From positions 32,840,628 through 32,904,627 of the forward strand of contig OZ035998.1 of the NCBI GenBank assembly GCA_964035015.1: 64,000 bases of DNA, in the 5' to 3' direction. The notes beneath the pieces were generated by a model. It was not told the origin of the DNA and searched no databases. It saw only the letters and a list, made by a program, of their open reading frames with translations. The position numbers were made by a program, and so were the translations under genes. The stretch is from Corallium rubrum. Lineage: Eukaryota > Cnidaria > Anthozoa > Scleralcyonacea > Coralliidae. Every line of letters begins with the position of its first letter. Within the stretch, counting starts at the first letter, position 1. Positions 34,996-45,327 of this stretch are shown in pieces.

Positions 34996-36249
34996 ATGCC
35001 GAAACTCCGCAACACTTCCAGAGGCCGCGCATCCCGTGCGCTACCACCCAGGCAAACAACGGGAGTGAGAAACGCTCGCCCGCGTGTCGAAACCGACCCA
35101 GTCAACTACGAAGACCTTTCAACCGAAAGTATTACTCTACTGCTCGCACAAAAGAATCTGGCCATCACCGGTCCTCGATCGGCCTTACTCCAACGGCTTC
35201 AGAGTTCCCAAGGCACAACCGTCAATAACCAACCACCACCACCAAGTGCGGTAATTGACGCCGAGTCACCGACCTCTGCCGTTACCGTGCAAGGTACACC
35301 TACCCAATTGTCCCGAGAGTCGTTGCAATTACTAGCGCAAGAACTTGCGCCAATTCTACGGGAAACCCTTCAACCCACCGCTGTCCGGCCCATCCATGAT
35401 GAAACCAGTCCGACCAGCATCCAACCATCCAACGTTACTCAATCTCTAGACCTTGGAGACCCACTACAAGTAGCGTCCTTGCTTTCCTCAACGCCAAACC
35501 TCTACCAGCCACCAAGTCACGCCATGCCGCCGCAACCAGAAGTCCCGAGCATATCAAAGAAGCTAGAAGATCAAATTGTGAACGGTGAGTACATTGATTT
35601 TTCTTGTCTTCTTCCCGGCTATTCAGACCGCCCCAGTTTCGGACCGGTGCGATTTACAGTAGAAGGTGAGGGTAGCGTTTCAATACCTCTCCCTGGTTTT
35701 GGTCCCCCTAGTCGGAAGCAAAAGATCGACAGTGTCGATAAATGGCTTACAGCCTTTGGTGTTTACGCATGTATAATTGTATCTAAATTTCCTCATAAGG
35801 CCACCCAAATGTTTGCGTATCAACGGATAATACGGGAGGCATCGCAAAAGTTTAAGGGTCTTGCTTGGTATGCCTACGACATTGAATTTCGAAAACTAGC
35901 CGCAAAAACTCCGTCTTTGAATTGGGGGGAACGCCACATCCAACTATGGCTAGATAAGTTTACAGGTCTCGCTCGCACTCTATGCTTCGTGTGTGGTAGT
36001 GCAGATCATATTTCTGACACGCGCCCTCTTTCCTCTCCAAGGCCATCAAATCAAACCAAGGGATTTGGTAGACGATCCTACTGCCAAAACTTCAATGGGG
36101 GCATACCATGCGCCTCTTCTCCGTGTCCCTTCGAGCACCGATGCAATCGCCCCTCGTATGGAGAATACCATGGGGGCTTCACCCACGACACCCCCCGTGA
36201 ATCCACTCGTCGACCTGATGAATCGTCGCATCGAAGAAAACAAAAGTAA
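34996..36249 (+). CDS. DIRS/PAT element ORF1: gag-like protein with SAP-like and zinc motifs
   Basis: I chose the ATG at 34996 (MPKLRNTSRGRAS), just after repeat A1, rather than the in-frame ATG at 34957 inside the repeat. The product is about 417 aa. It has a basic N-terminus, then a SAP-like helix pair (YEDLSTESITLLLAQKN...GPRSALLQRLQ) typical of DNA-binding modules, a Pro/Gln/Thr-rich linker, and a conserved middle block with WLTAFGVYACIIVSKFPHKA. It ends with a Cys/His cluster (CxNFNxGxPCxxxxCxFEHRC) as in gag-like proteins of this retrotransposon order. Its 3' end overlaps ORF2 in another frame. It presumably binds element RNA or DNA. Confidence 0.85.
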   Translation: MPKLRNTSRGRASRALPPRQTTGVRNARPRVETDPVNYEDLSTESITLLLAQKNLAITGPRSALLQRLQSSQGTTVNNQPPPPSAVIDAESPTSAVTVQGTPTQLSRESLQLLAQELAPILRETLQPTAVRPIHDETSPTSIQPSNVTQSLDLGDPLQVASLLSSTPNLYQPPSHAMPPQPEVPSISKKLEDQIVNGEYIDFSCLLPGYSDRPSFGPVRFTVEGEGSVSIPLPGFGPPSRKQKIDSVDKWLTAFGVYACIIVSKFPHKATQMFAYQRIIREASQKFKGLAWYAYDIEFRKLAAKTPSLNWGERHIQLWLDKFTGLARTLCFVCGSADHISDTRPLSSPRPSNQTKGFGRRSYCQNFNGGIPCASSPCPFEHRCNRPSYGEYHGGFTHDTPRESTRRPDESSHRRKQK

Positions 36250-37864
36250 AGAATTCCTTGCCACAGTTAATCCTTCTACACCTATTGATTTTGTTTTGTT
36301 AGAGTCTATGCTGCAGAACCACCCTGACCCTATTTTTGCTCAGAAGCTTTGCGCCGGGATGAGAGATGGGTTTAAAATCGGCTATTCTGGGCCCCGTCAC
36401 CCCTTTTTCTCTAAAAATTTAAGCACTGCTAATCAAATGAAGGAAATACTTGATATCAACATTTTAGACGAAGTTAAACGCGGCCATACAATAGGTCCAT
36501 TTACTCAACCACCATTTCCGAACATGCAAATCTATCCTCTAGGCCTTGTTCCCAAGAAAAATTCTCAAAAATGGCGAACCATCTTCCATTTGTCTTATCC
36601 CAAAACCTCTGAAACTAGTGTTAATGCTCTAATTTCTCCCGAAGATTTTTCTCTTCAGTACGTCCGTATCGATGACGCAATCAATCTTGTCCTTCGTCTA
36701 GGCCATCATTGTTACATGGCTAAAACCGATATACAATCTGCCTTCCGCAACATACCGGTTCACCCTGAGGACTGGGAACTCTTAGGTATGCAATGGAGAG
36801 GCCTCTATTTCTTTGATAAAGTACTCCCATTTGGCCTACGTAGTGCTCCATTTATCTTTAACATGCTTTCGGACGCCCTGGAGTGGATTCTTAAAAACAC
36901 ACTTCAGGTAAAAAATGTACTCCATATCCTCGACGACTTTTTCGTTGCTGAACCTTACCCACGTTCGAACTGTCTAACCTCGTTAAGTAAGCTTCTTTGC
37001 CTATTTACGGAACTCAACGTTCCTATAGCACCCGGAAAAACATACGCACCTTCTCCGGTACTCATATTTCTCGGGATTACTCTGGATTCCATACGAATGG
37101 AAGCCCGCCTGCCAGACGACAAACTTGACCGCGCTAGGCTAGCAGTTACCATTTGGAAAAAGCGAAAAACTTGCCGCCTAGTTGAGCTTCAATCCCTCAT
37201 TGGTACACTGCAGTTTGCGTGTCGGGTAATTGCACCAGGTCGCACATTTTTACGCCGGATGATAGCATTAACGTGTGGCGTCATTAAACCTTTTCATTTT
37301 GTAACGCTTAACGCCGGTTTTTATCAAGACCTTCTAATGTGGCAAACCTTTTTAACAAATTGGAATGGGGTCAGCCTTTTTCTCGATGTCGTACCGTCCC
37401 CCTCACCATCTCTCAACCTGTTCACGGACGCTTCAGGCAAAATAGGCTACGGGGGTTATCTCAATGGCCAATGGTTCCAAGGCCGTTGGCTGCCCGAACA
37501 TGTCCCTGATAAACCAAAAGGAATTTCGATTGAATGGCAGGAACTTTTTCCTATTTATCTCGCTTGTTCCATCTGGGGCCCCCATTGGGCACAGAAACGC
37601 ATCTTATTTCTTTGCGACAATGAGTCAGTCGTCCAAATTTTGAACTCAAAATCATCAAAAATTGCCAGGATTATGGACCTGGTCCGACCTATTGTTTTGG
37701 CAACCCTCAGGTTTAATTTTACTTTCACGGCAAAACATATTGCAGGTTTTGATAATGGCATCGCTGATGCCCTATCTCGTTTTCAGATGAACCGTTTCAA
37801 GAAGCTAGCTCCGTTGGCCTCTCCTCGACCTTGCGCCATCCCATCATCAATGATCCATGTTTGA
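35993..37864 (+). CDS. DIRS/PAT element ORF2: reverse transcriptase-RNase H
   Basis: The frame is open for 623 codons; translation probably starts inside the ORF1 overlap (first Met at 35993, or a later Met before 36200). RT motifs are visible: LGLVPKKNSQKWRTIFHLSY, MAKTDIQSAFRNIPV (catalytic Asp), LPFGLRSAPFIFNML, and LDD at residues 313-315 replacing YxDD, as in this group. RNase H follows, with D479 (FTDASG), E514, D542 (CDNES) and D592 (GIADALSR). All catalytic acids are present. No methyltransferase domain follows. It overlaps ORF3 by 34 nt. Confidence 0.93.
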   Translation: MVVQIIFLTRALFPLQGHQIKPRDLVDDPTAKTSMGAYHAPLLRVPSSTDAIAPRMENTMGASPTTPPVNPLVDLMNRRIEENKSKEFLATVNPSTPIDFVLLESMLQNHPDPIFAQKLCAGMRDGFKIGYSGPRHPFFSKNLSTANQMKEILDINILDEVKRGHTIGPFTQPPFPNMQIYPLGLVPKKNSQKWRTIFHLSYPKTSETSVNALISPEDFSLQYVRIDDAINLVLRLGHHCYMAKTDIQSAFRNIPVHPEDWELLGMQWRGLYFFDKVLPFGLRSAPFIFNMLSDALEWILKNTLQVKNVLHILDDFFVAEPYPRSNCLTSLSKLLCLFTELNVPIAPGKTYAPSPVLIFLGITLDSIRMEARLPDDKLDRARLAVTIWKKRKTCRLVELQSLIGTLQFACRVIAPGRTFLRRMIALTCGVIKPFHFVTLNAGFYQDLLMWQTFLTNWNGVSLFLDVVPSPSPSLNLFTDASGKIGYGGYLNGQWFQGRWLPEHVPDKPKGISIEWQELFPIYLACSIWGPHWAQKRILFLCDNESVVQILNSKSSKIARIMDLVRPIVLATLRFNFTFTAKHIAGFDNGIADALSRFQMNRFKKLAPLASPRPCAIPSSMIHV

Positions 37865-38841
37865 CTGACCGTGTACATCGGTTAATTGAACATTCCTGGG
37901 CTCCTTCCACAAGGCAAACATATTATGTGGGTATAAAACAATTTATATCATTCTGTCTCAACCAGGGTATTGTCTCGCCACTTACACCTCTACTGCCAGC
38001 AAGTGAAACAACCCTTCTCTACTTTGTGGGTCACCTATCAAAGACCCTGTCCTATGCAACTGTTAAAACTTACCTAGCTGGTGTATCACACCTTCATCTA
38101 CTTTTTAATATCCCAGTTAACATGGGAAGCATGCGTTTACTGGAACAATCCCTTAAAGGTCTGAAATGCCTCAAAGGAGAGAAAAAGAGAGATCGATGTC
38201 CTATTACCGTCCAGGTTATGGAATCGTTATACTCGGAACTAAATCCTGATTTCACTAACAATATTGATAGTGTTATGTTATGGGCAGCATTCACGCTGGC
38301 CTTCTTTGGTTTTCTGCGTTGCAGCGAATTTACATGCAATTCTCCATTCCAACCATCTTACCACCTGTCACGTAAAGACATAGTATTCCACCCCAATGTC
38401 TCTAGTCCCGAACACTTTGACGTTCTGATCAAGCGCTCCAAAACAGATCCGTTCCGTACTGGCTGTCTCCTGACTATCGGTAAAACCACCAATACATTGT
38501 GTCCCGTTCGAGCCATGAGAAACTATCTACTCCAATGTCCAGCCTCCAACTTGGACCAGCCTCTTTTCCAGTTTGGATCGGGTTCTCCGCTCACCCGCAC
38601 GTCCCTAACCGAGAAGTTAAGAGCCCTTCTCCGACAGCAGGGCTTCGATCAAAGATTATATGCAACCCACAGCTTCCGAATAGGCGCAGCAACAACAGCT
38701 GGATCGATAGGACTTCCTACATGGCTCATCAAGACCCTTGGCAGATGGTCATCTGACTGCTACCAACGCTACATCCGTACCCCGAAGGAACTTCTTATCT
38801 CCGTATCCGCCAAGCTGACTTCTCAAACAAAGAACCAGTAG
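37831..38841 (+). CDS. DIRS/PAT element ORF3: tyrosine recombinase
   Basis: This 336-aa protein has a phage-integrase type N-terminal SAM-like region (STRQTYYVGIKQFISFC) and the catalytic set R163 (FLRCSE), K201/K204, H280xxR283 (THSFRIG), W306 and nucleophile Y314 in the YQRYIR context. It would insert the circular DNA intermediate by strand exchange without target duplication. The ATG at 37831 overlaps the end of ORF2; no other start is better supported. Confidence 0.93.
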   Translation: MRHPIINDPCLTDRVHRLIEHSWAPSTRQTYYVGIKQFISFCLNQGIVSPLTPLLPASETTLLYFVGHLSKTLSYATVKTYLAGVSHLHLLFNIPVNMGSMRLLEQSLKGLKCLKGEKKRDRCPITVQVMESLYSELNPDFTNNIDSVMLWAAFTLAFFGFLRCSEFTCNSPFQPSYHLSRKDIVFHPNVSSPEHFDVLIKRSKTDPFRTGCLLTIGKTTNTLCPVRAMRNYLLQCPASNLDQPLFQFGSGSPLTRTSLTEKLRALLRQQGFDQRLYATHSFRIGAATTAGSIGLPTWLIKTLGRWSSDCYQRYIRTPKELLISVSAKLTSQTKNQ

Positions 38842-39083
38842 ACAAACAAACCATCTAGCTAAGTATCTAGTAAATACCTAAATATATTAATTAAGGACAG
38901 TTTCAGTTAACTGCAGCAATGCCAACTAAAGTATAGTTACGGACACAGTCTTGTCGTGTGTTCTATGTTCAGCCCGGGGGTGGAGCACAAAATTCATGAT
39001 GCATTCAAAAAATCAAGGACAATTTCCGGGTTCCATTGTTGCGATACAAGAACGTTGCATGCATGTATATGGTTTGGGTTTTG

Positions 39084-39114
<31 letters not shown>

Positions 39115-39765
39115 AAAAAAAAAAATTTCTCGAATTCTGTGCAAAAAATTTCTCGAATTTTGTGCCAACCCTCTGAACCCTAGAACACTCCGACAGCGCC
39201 TCAAATGACACTGCCGCCTACTATAGATAGGCACCATTCCAAACTGCCACCTCACTAATAGTACAAGGGTCATTCAGGACTAGCAAGTACTTTCAGTCCT
39301 GACCGACCTACTCAGCAGTGGCGAGACTGGGCATAGCAGCGGGTTATGCTATGCAAATTTCGGATCACGTAAGCATAGAAACAGGACATGCTTTAAAAAA
39401 AATAAAAAAATAAAAATAAAAAAATAAATTCTACGATATCTGATATCGGGAAAATAACCCACCAATGCAATAACGATTTAAAGAAAACAAGAAAACGCAA
39501 CGATTTAAAAAAAAAAAATAATAAATAAATAAATTTTAGCGGTCATGCTAAAAAATTCCTCAAAAATATCTGTTGGTCGATATGCTTTTCTTAGTTTTCC
39601 GAATGTCGTCATGCTTAATTTGGGATTTGCGTGGCGTGACCTGTTGTTGCGCTTGACTTCGCCACTGCTCCCCAGAGAGTTCGTGCTATCTGGGACCTAG
39701 AAATATTGTCCGGCTTCAGTGGAGGAATTTGCAACCTCGCTCCTTCGTTACTCGGCTACAATTCA
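38842..39765. other. Non-coding 3' region of the DIRS/PAT element
   Basis: It has A-rich runs (39092-39130 and 39390-39530) and diverged partial copies of B-repeat motifs, e.g. CATTCAGGACTAGCA near 39272 and CTATCTGGGACCTAG near 39688. These suggest older tandem duplications of the B region. No ORF is supported. Confidence 0.6.
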
Positions 39766-40050
39766 TGGGCAGGGAAGTGCTGTCTGTCGGACAACCCTTC
39801 ACCACGTGAAGCCTCCGATTGGGTCATTCAGGACTAGCACCTTACTAATAGCGGGTCGCCTGGCCGGCTAGTACTTTTCCTGACTGACCTGCCCAGAGAG
39901 TTCTCGCTATCTGGGACCTAGGCAGGGATCTAGTCCCTAGAGTCTAGGATTTAAAATGCTTCCCTGCCCCAATTGTTGCCACAAAAATCTTTTTCTTTTC
40001 TTTTCCGATTTTATTCCGCCAATCTTGGTCAGCAATAGACAAAGATCATT
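39766..40050 (+). repeat. Split direct repeat B1 of the DIRS/PAT element
   Basis: It is 285 bp and matches 40778-41062. It abuts A2 directly at GATCATT/AAGTTTC, the junction expected if a circular intermediate joins the element ends here. Confidence 0.92.
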
Positions 40051-40683
40051 AAGTTTCAATTTATACTACGTCAATAAATTGTTGTTAATGAGATATGTTA
40101 AGAAAACTAATCCACTTATAATCGAACGACTCATGGGGGTTGTCACAGTGGTCGCTATACAAATGTTGCGGGTCGAGCAAACGCGCGCAAAAAAAAAAAA
40201 ACAACAACCAAAAATCCATTTGGAATCAATGATAAATAATTATAATATATATATATATATATGAGTAATACTCTGGAGGAAAGTCGCATATCAGGTAAAC
40301 AAATATATGTTTGTTGCGTTTGCTTTGCTTGCGAGGTGACTGACACTACCATGAACCGTTCTATTACACAAGAGCTCAAGGTGCAGGTCGAACAATGAAC
40401 AACATAACCTTTATTAAATAATATAAGCAACCAAAGGTCGAAATTGACCAACAGTTAAGCATGTGAAAAACTCGTGCTAAAGGCTTCTAACCCAATGAAA
40501 ACTAACAAATCTAGATATCTTTCACGTGCATGAATACAATGACCTACTCTTTCTGTACCAAATAACCAGTACCGGAGCATAGATTTCTCATTCTCACTTG
40601 TGCCGTCAATCTGTAAAGATCGACGACAATCTGTAAGCGAGTTCAACCAAGTCAGTTGACTTGGTATACTGAAACGAAAAAAC
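40051..40683 (+). repeat. Split direct repeat A2 of the DIRS/PAT element
   Basis: It is 633 bp and matches A1. It is followed by a 94-bp unique spacer (40684-40777) before B2. Confidence 0.92.
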
Positions 40684-40777
40684 CCCACCCACCTCCCATG
40701 TACATCACGAAAATGTCATAGAACGATATGTTACTGTAATTATAATTGTATTAATGAATATAATAACTCAATAAAAC

Positions 40778-41062
40778 TGGGCAGGGAAGTGCTGTCTGTC
40801 GGACAACCCTTCACCACGTGAAGCCTCCGATTGGGTCATTCAGGACTAGCACCTTACTAATAGCGGGTCGCCTGGCCGGCTAGTACTTTTCCTGACTGAC
40901 CTGCCCAGAGAGTTCTCGCTATCTGGGACCTAGGCAGGGATCTAGTCCCTAGAGTCTAGGATTTAAAATGCTTCCCTGCCCCAATTGTTGCCACAAAAAT
41001 CTTTTTCTTTTCTTTTCCGATTTTATTCCGCCAATCTTGGTCAGCAATAGACAAAGATCATT
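40778..41062 (+). repeat. Split direct repeat B2 of the DIRS/PAT element (right end)
   Basis: It is 285 bp and matches B1. It ends at GATCATT, where the 45-bp satellite resumes with AACTGTGTTCTACTGC. Confidence 0.92.
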
Positions 41063-42385
41063 AACTGTGTTCTACTGCATTGCGATGCACTGTTCATGAA
41101 TTGTGTTCTACTGCACTGTTCATGAACTGTGTTCTACTGCAGTGGATGCATTGCACTGCACTGTTCATTAACTGTGTTCTACTGCACTGTTCATGAACTG
41201 TGTTCTACTGCACTGGATGCATTGCACTGCACTACACTGTTCGTGAACTGTGTTCTACTGCACTGCATGCATTGCACTGCACTGCACTGTTCATGAACTG
41301 TGTTCTACTGCACTGGATGCATTGCACTGCACTGCACTATTCATGAACTGTGTTCTACTGCACTGGATGCATTGCACTGCACTGTTCGTGAACTGTGTTC
41401 TACTGCACTGGATGCATTGCACTGCACTGCACTGTTCATGAACTGTGTTCTACTGCACTGGATGCATTACACTGCACTGTTCATGAACTGTGTTCTACTG
41501 CAGTGGATGCATTGCACTGCACTGTTCATGAACTGTGTTCTACTGCACTGTTCAGGAACTGTGTTCTACTGCACTGGATGCATTGCACTGCACTGTTCAT
41601 GAACTGTGTTCTACTGCACTGGATGCATTGCACTGCACTGTTCATGAACTGTGTTCTACTGCACTGGATGCATTGCACTGCACTGTTCGTGAACTGTGTT
41701 CTACTGCACTGGATGCATTGCACTGCACTGCACTGTTCATGAACTGTGTTCTACTGCACTGGATGCATTACACTGCACTGTTCATGAACTGTGTTCTACT
41801 GCAGTGGATGCATTGCACTGCACTGTTCATGAACTGTGTTCTACTGCACTGTTCATGAACTGTGTTCTACTGCACTGGATGCATTGCACTGCACTGTTCA
41901 TGAACTGTGTTCTACTGCACTGGATGCATTGCACTGCACTGTTCATGAACTGTGTTCTACTGCACTGGATGCATTGCAATGCACTGTTCGCAAACTGTGT
42001 TCTACTGCACTGGATGCATTGCACTGCACTGTTCGTGAACTGTGTTCTACTGCACTGGATGCATTGCACTGCACTGTTTATGAACTGTGTTCTACTGCAC
42101 TGGATGCATTGCACTGCACTATTCATGAACTGTGTTCTACTGCACTGGATGCATTGCACTGCACTGTTCGTGAACTGTGTTCTACTGCACTGGATGCATT
42201 GCACTGCACTGTTCATGAACTGTGTTCTACTGCACTGGACGCATTACACTGCACTGTTCATGAACTGTGTTCTACTGCACTGGATGCATTGCACTGCACT
42301 GTTTATGAACTGTGTTCTACTGCACTGGATGCATTGTAATGCACTGTTCATGAACTGTGTTCTACTGCACTGGATACATTGCACT
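41063..42385. repeat. 45-bp satellite array, right segment
   Basis: It continues the left array after the retrotransposon. A higher-order duplication is visible: the block around 41330-41540 recurs at about 41650-41850. It ends in degenerate TGTACTGCACTG sequence before the trinucleotide/pentanucleotide zone. Confidence 0.95.
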
Positions 42386-42744
42386 GTATGTACTGCACTG
42401 TACTGTACTGCAATGCAATGTACAGCACTGTATTCAGTAATACATATACTACACTACACTACACTACACTACACTACACTACACTACACTACACTACACT
42501 ACACTCTACACTCTACACTCTACACTCTACACTCTACACTCTACACTCTACACTCTACACTCTACACTCTACACTCTACACTCTACACTCTACACTCTAC
42601 ACTCTACACACTACATACCACACACGACACACGACACATGACACACGACACACGACACCACACCACACCACACTACACTACACTATACTATACTACACTA
42701 TACTATACTATAGTACTATACTATACTAGATACTGTATACTGTA
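42386..42744. repeat. Graded compound microsatellite (ACACT, ACACTCT, ACACG, CACAC units)
   Basis: Successive short arrays: ACACT (about 42447-42500), ACACTCT (42500-42606), ACACGAC-like (42620-42660), CACAC/ACTATA (42660-42745). The units differ by one or two bases from each other, as if each array arose by slippage from the one before. Confidence 0.9.
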
Positions 42745-43024
42745 TACTGTATACTATACTATACTATACTATACTATACTATACTATACTATACTATACT
42801 ATACTATACTATACTATACTATACTATACTATACTATACTATACTATACTATACTATACTATACTATACTATACTATACTATACTATACTATACTATACT
42901 ATACTATACTATACTATACTATACTATACTATACTATACTATACTATACTATACTATACTATACTATACTATACTATACTATACTATACTATACTATACT
43001 ATACTATACTATACTATACTATAC
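42745..43024. repeat. ATACT pentanucleotide array, left segment
   Basis: A nearly perfect (ATACT)n array. It ends at the TA target of the pogo-type element. Confidence 0.95.
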
Positions 43025-43026
43025 TA

Positions 43027-43125
43027 CCGTAATTATTCGAATAAACGCCGCGGCGTTTATTAAATTTTTGGCGCTTCAGGTGCGGCGTTTATTCGAGGGC
43101 GGCGTTTATTCGAGGGCGGCGTTTA
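43027..43125. repeat. Left terminal repeat and iterons of the pogo-type element
   Basis: It starts CCGTAATTATTCGAATAAAC and is followed by a GCCGCGGCG palindrome and three GGCGTTTATTCGAGG-type iterons. These may be transposase binding sites. Confidence 0.85.
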
Positions 43126-43251
43126 TTGCAAATTTTGTAACAACAACTGTGAATTTATTAAAAAACTAAGAATAAAATTCATATGTCTTTTAAATATATA
43201 TAAATATATATGGAAATTGAACTGTTCACTGTCTTATATAATGACTAAGTT

Positions 43252-45126
43252 TCATTCTATTTCAATGTCACTGTCTCCTTCGTGGTCCGAGTCTAACAGC
43301 TGAATAGTAGGGCATGCCTCTTCAACATCGGAAGACGTGTATTCTTCAGTGTCGAAAGGTTTCGTTTCTGGCTCGTCGAGAATATCCAGTTGTGATTTCA
43401 GGACGGCTTGTCCAGTGTTGCACGGCTGTCCCTCCTTGAAACAGTGAATCGCATCATCTTCTGAGCCGTCAACTGGAAGGTTCAATGCACAACTTTTGAA
43501 CGATTTCTTGATGACATCTGTAGGCAATTCATCCCAGGAATCCAGAATCCACTGCAAAATGGTTTTTCTTGGTGGCGCTTTCAAATTCCCAGCTGCTGTT
43601 TCTTCGTGAATGCCTACTGTCGCCAGCCATTCATCATACCTTTCTGTGCACAATGATTTGAATGGTTTGTTCCAACTTACGTCGGGCGCCTGTATATATT
43701 TGGTACAACCTCCCGGGACAATCACGCGATCGATTTTCTCGGATTTCAGAGAGTCGGTTATACTGTCCACAAGGTGACACTCGTAGGAGTCCCAAGCTAA
43801 CAGCCTTCGGTTGAAAGAAAACGCTCCTAGAACAGAGTTGGTCCAGGTACGAGTTAATTCAGTGTCCATCCATCCATTTACCGAAGTGGCTACGACCGCT
43901 CTACGTTTGAACTCTTCGTTTAGCGCTGCGGATTCTCGTTTTGCTCCTTTAAAGACTACCATAGGCTTAAGTTTTGTCCCATCGGCCTTGGCAGCTAAAC
44001 AAACTGATACTCTAGCCTTTTCATGACCCGTCGTTTTCAGTGTAATAGTCTTTGTCCCTAATTATGAATATCAAAGCCCAGCATATTATTTTCATAAGAG
44101 CCATTGAGTCGGACACGAGAGTAAAATCATAATATTTAATAAAGTTCTAACGTTTCGTTGTTATTATCACAACATCTTCAGAGAATAGTTTACATGAGTG
44201 TAATGAGACTAAATATATAATTACAGAGTTGTCATAAAATATGCATGCAGTAACCAATCAGAGAGGTTACTATAAATAAAATTACAAGCAGAAGTGACAG
44301 ACAAAAAGGAAGTAAAATTATAAAAGGAAGAGTGGCGCAGAACCAATATTACCATTTAGAGAAGGTTTAAGTTTGCGAATAAGTAAGCTTTCTCGGAGAA
44401 GAAGTTCAGACTCAAAAGAACAAGAAGAAATGATTTTAAAATCATCAAATGAGACAGGGTGACCAGTGTCATGGTGATGAGAGTCTTTGTCCCGGTTGCG
44501 TCAATAGTGGTTTCGGATACCATATCGCACCAAACTGGAGTTTCATCCATTGCAATGATATCAGAGGGGCTGTATTCGTGCTTTTTCTGTAGGCGTCTTA
44601 CTTGAATTACATATGACACGAGTTTAGCTATCATTCGTTCTGGATCCTGTTGAGCAATAGAGGTTTTTCTTCTCAAAGATAAACCATTTCTCTTCATAAA
44701 TTTTGCCAACCAGCCTCTTGAAGCTTTAAAGTCGTCGTCAGTCACGTCATTTTGGTTTATATCGTTGAATGTTACTTGTGCTTTCTTCATTATAAGTTTA
44801 CTGGAAACTCGAAGACCGCGAGATCGTCTGCTTTCAATCCACTCCATTAAAACTTCCTCTAACTTCGTGCTTAGCGGTTTTCGGCCAGCTCCACACAATC
44901 TACTTCTTTGTTTGACTTTGTTACCTCTTACCGCAAGAACACCTTCGATATCACTCTTCTTTGCTCTCCATTCTCGTATTCTTCTTTCATCGACTTGAAA
45001 TTGGCGAGAAGCAGGTCGATTTCCGTGTATTTCAGCATATGCGATTGCTTGTTTTTTTACTGCAAGGCTGTATTTATGTCTTTTTTGTCCTTTGTGCGAA
45101 ATTTGGTCCCTATTTGAATCTGCCAT
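43252..45126 (-). pseudogene. Pogo-type transposase, interrupted by a Penelope-like insertion
   Basis: The N-terminal part (45126-44494) has a Psq/Brinker-like HTH (KYSLAVKKQAIAYAEIHGNR...ERRIREW), then a CENP-B/Tc5-type HTH (SRGLRVSSKLIMKKA...FKASRGWLAKFMKRNGLSLR) and the first catalytic Asp in IIAMDETPVWCDM. After the 423-bp insertion, the frame resumes on the far side of the duplicated target: second Asp in LLAWDSYECH, third in YIQAPDVSWNKPFK. It ends in an acidic tail (DSDHEGDSDIEIE) at 43252. All DDD residues are present; apart from the insertion the coding sequence looks intact, so the break is recent. Confidence 0.92.
44059..44481 (-). mobile_element. 5'-truncated Penelope-like element inserted in the pogo transposase
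   Basis: The 423-bp insert is flanked by a 12-bp target duplication AGTCTTTGTCCC (44047-44058 and 44482-44493). On the minus strand 44481-44318 encodes a GIY-YIG-type C-terminus of Penelope proteins (SFDDFKIISS, ESELLLRESLLIRKLKPSLN, stop after SAPLFLL). The 3' UTR has a hammerhead-like core at 44153-44181. Severe 5' truncation with a target duplication is typical of target-primed reverse transcription. Confidence 0.88.
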
Positions 45127-45327
45127 TCCTCATTTGTTGTAGGTTTTGTGCCATTGCATGTGCTAAAATATAGATCTAGTTGCAATTAGCATGAATACAA
45201 ACCGCACTTGCTGATTGGACCACGAGCGATGTTTGTAATTTGAGTAAGTGCGAGTAATAACTTAATGTCACAAACTTGATGCAAACCTTCTCAAATTTCA
45301 AACAAAGTTAACTCGCAAGTCGCAACA

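Larger units (their letters stand above)
34352..41062 (+). mobile_element. DIRS-order (PAT/Ngaro-like) tyrosine-recombinase retrotransposon, apparently full length
   Basis: The 6711-bp element has the A1-ORFs-B1-A2-B2 split direct repeat layout. A1 (34352-34984) and A2 (40051-40683) are both 633 bp, with a constant offset of 5699. B1 (39766-40050) and B2 (40778-41062) are both 285 bp. By eye the pairs look identical, which implies recent insertion. Three overlapping plus-strand ORFs encode gag-like, RT-RNase H and tyrosine recombinase proteins. No methyltransferase domain is seen after RNase H, favouring PAT/Ngaro-like over DIRS1. It sits in the 45-bp satellite; joining the flanks (GTTCATA and AACTGTG) restores a normal satellite junction, so there is no target site duplication, as expected for YR integration. 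Confidence 0.93.

Noticed and set aside
41696-43063. 455-codon open frame across the satellites
   Set aside because: It is translation of 45-bp and 5-bp tandem repeats (45 is a multiple of three, ATACT gives no stops); it has no domain and both strands and several frames are open.
44153-44181. Proven hammerhead ribozyme
   Set aside because: Core motifs and stem II are visible but an extra base follows CTGANGA and I could not find convincing stems I and III, so kept as a candidate only.
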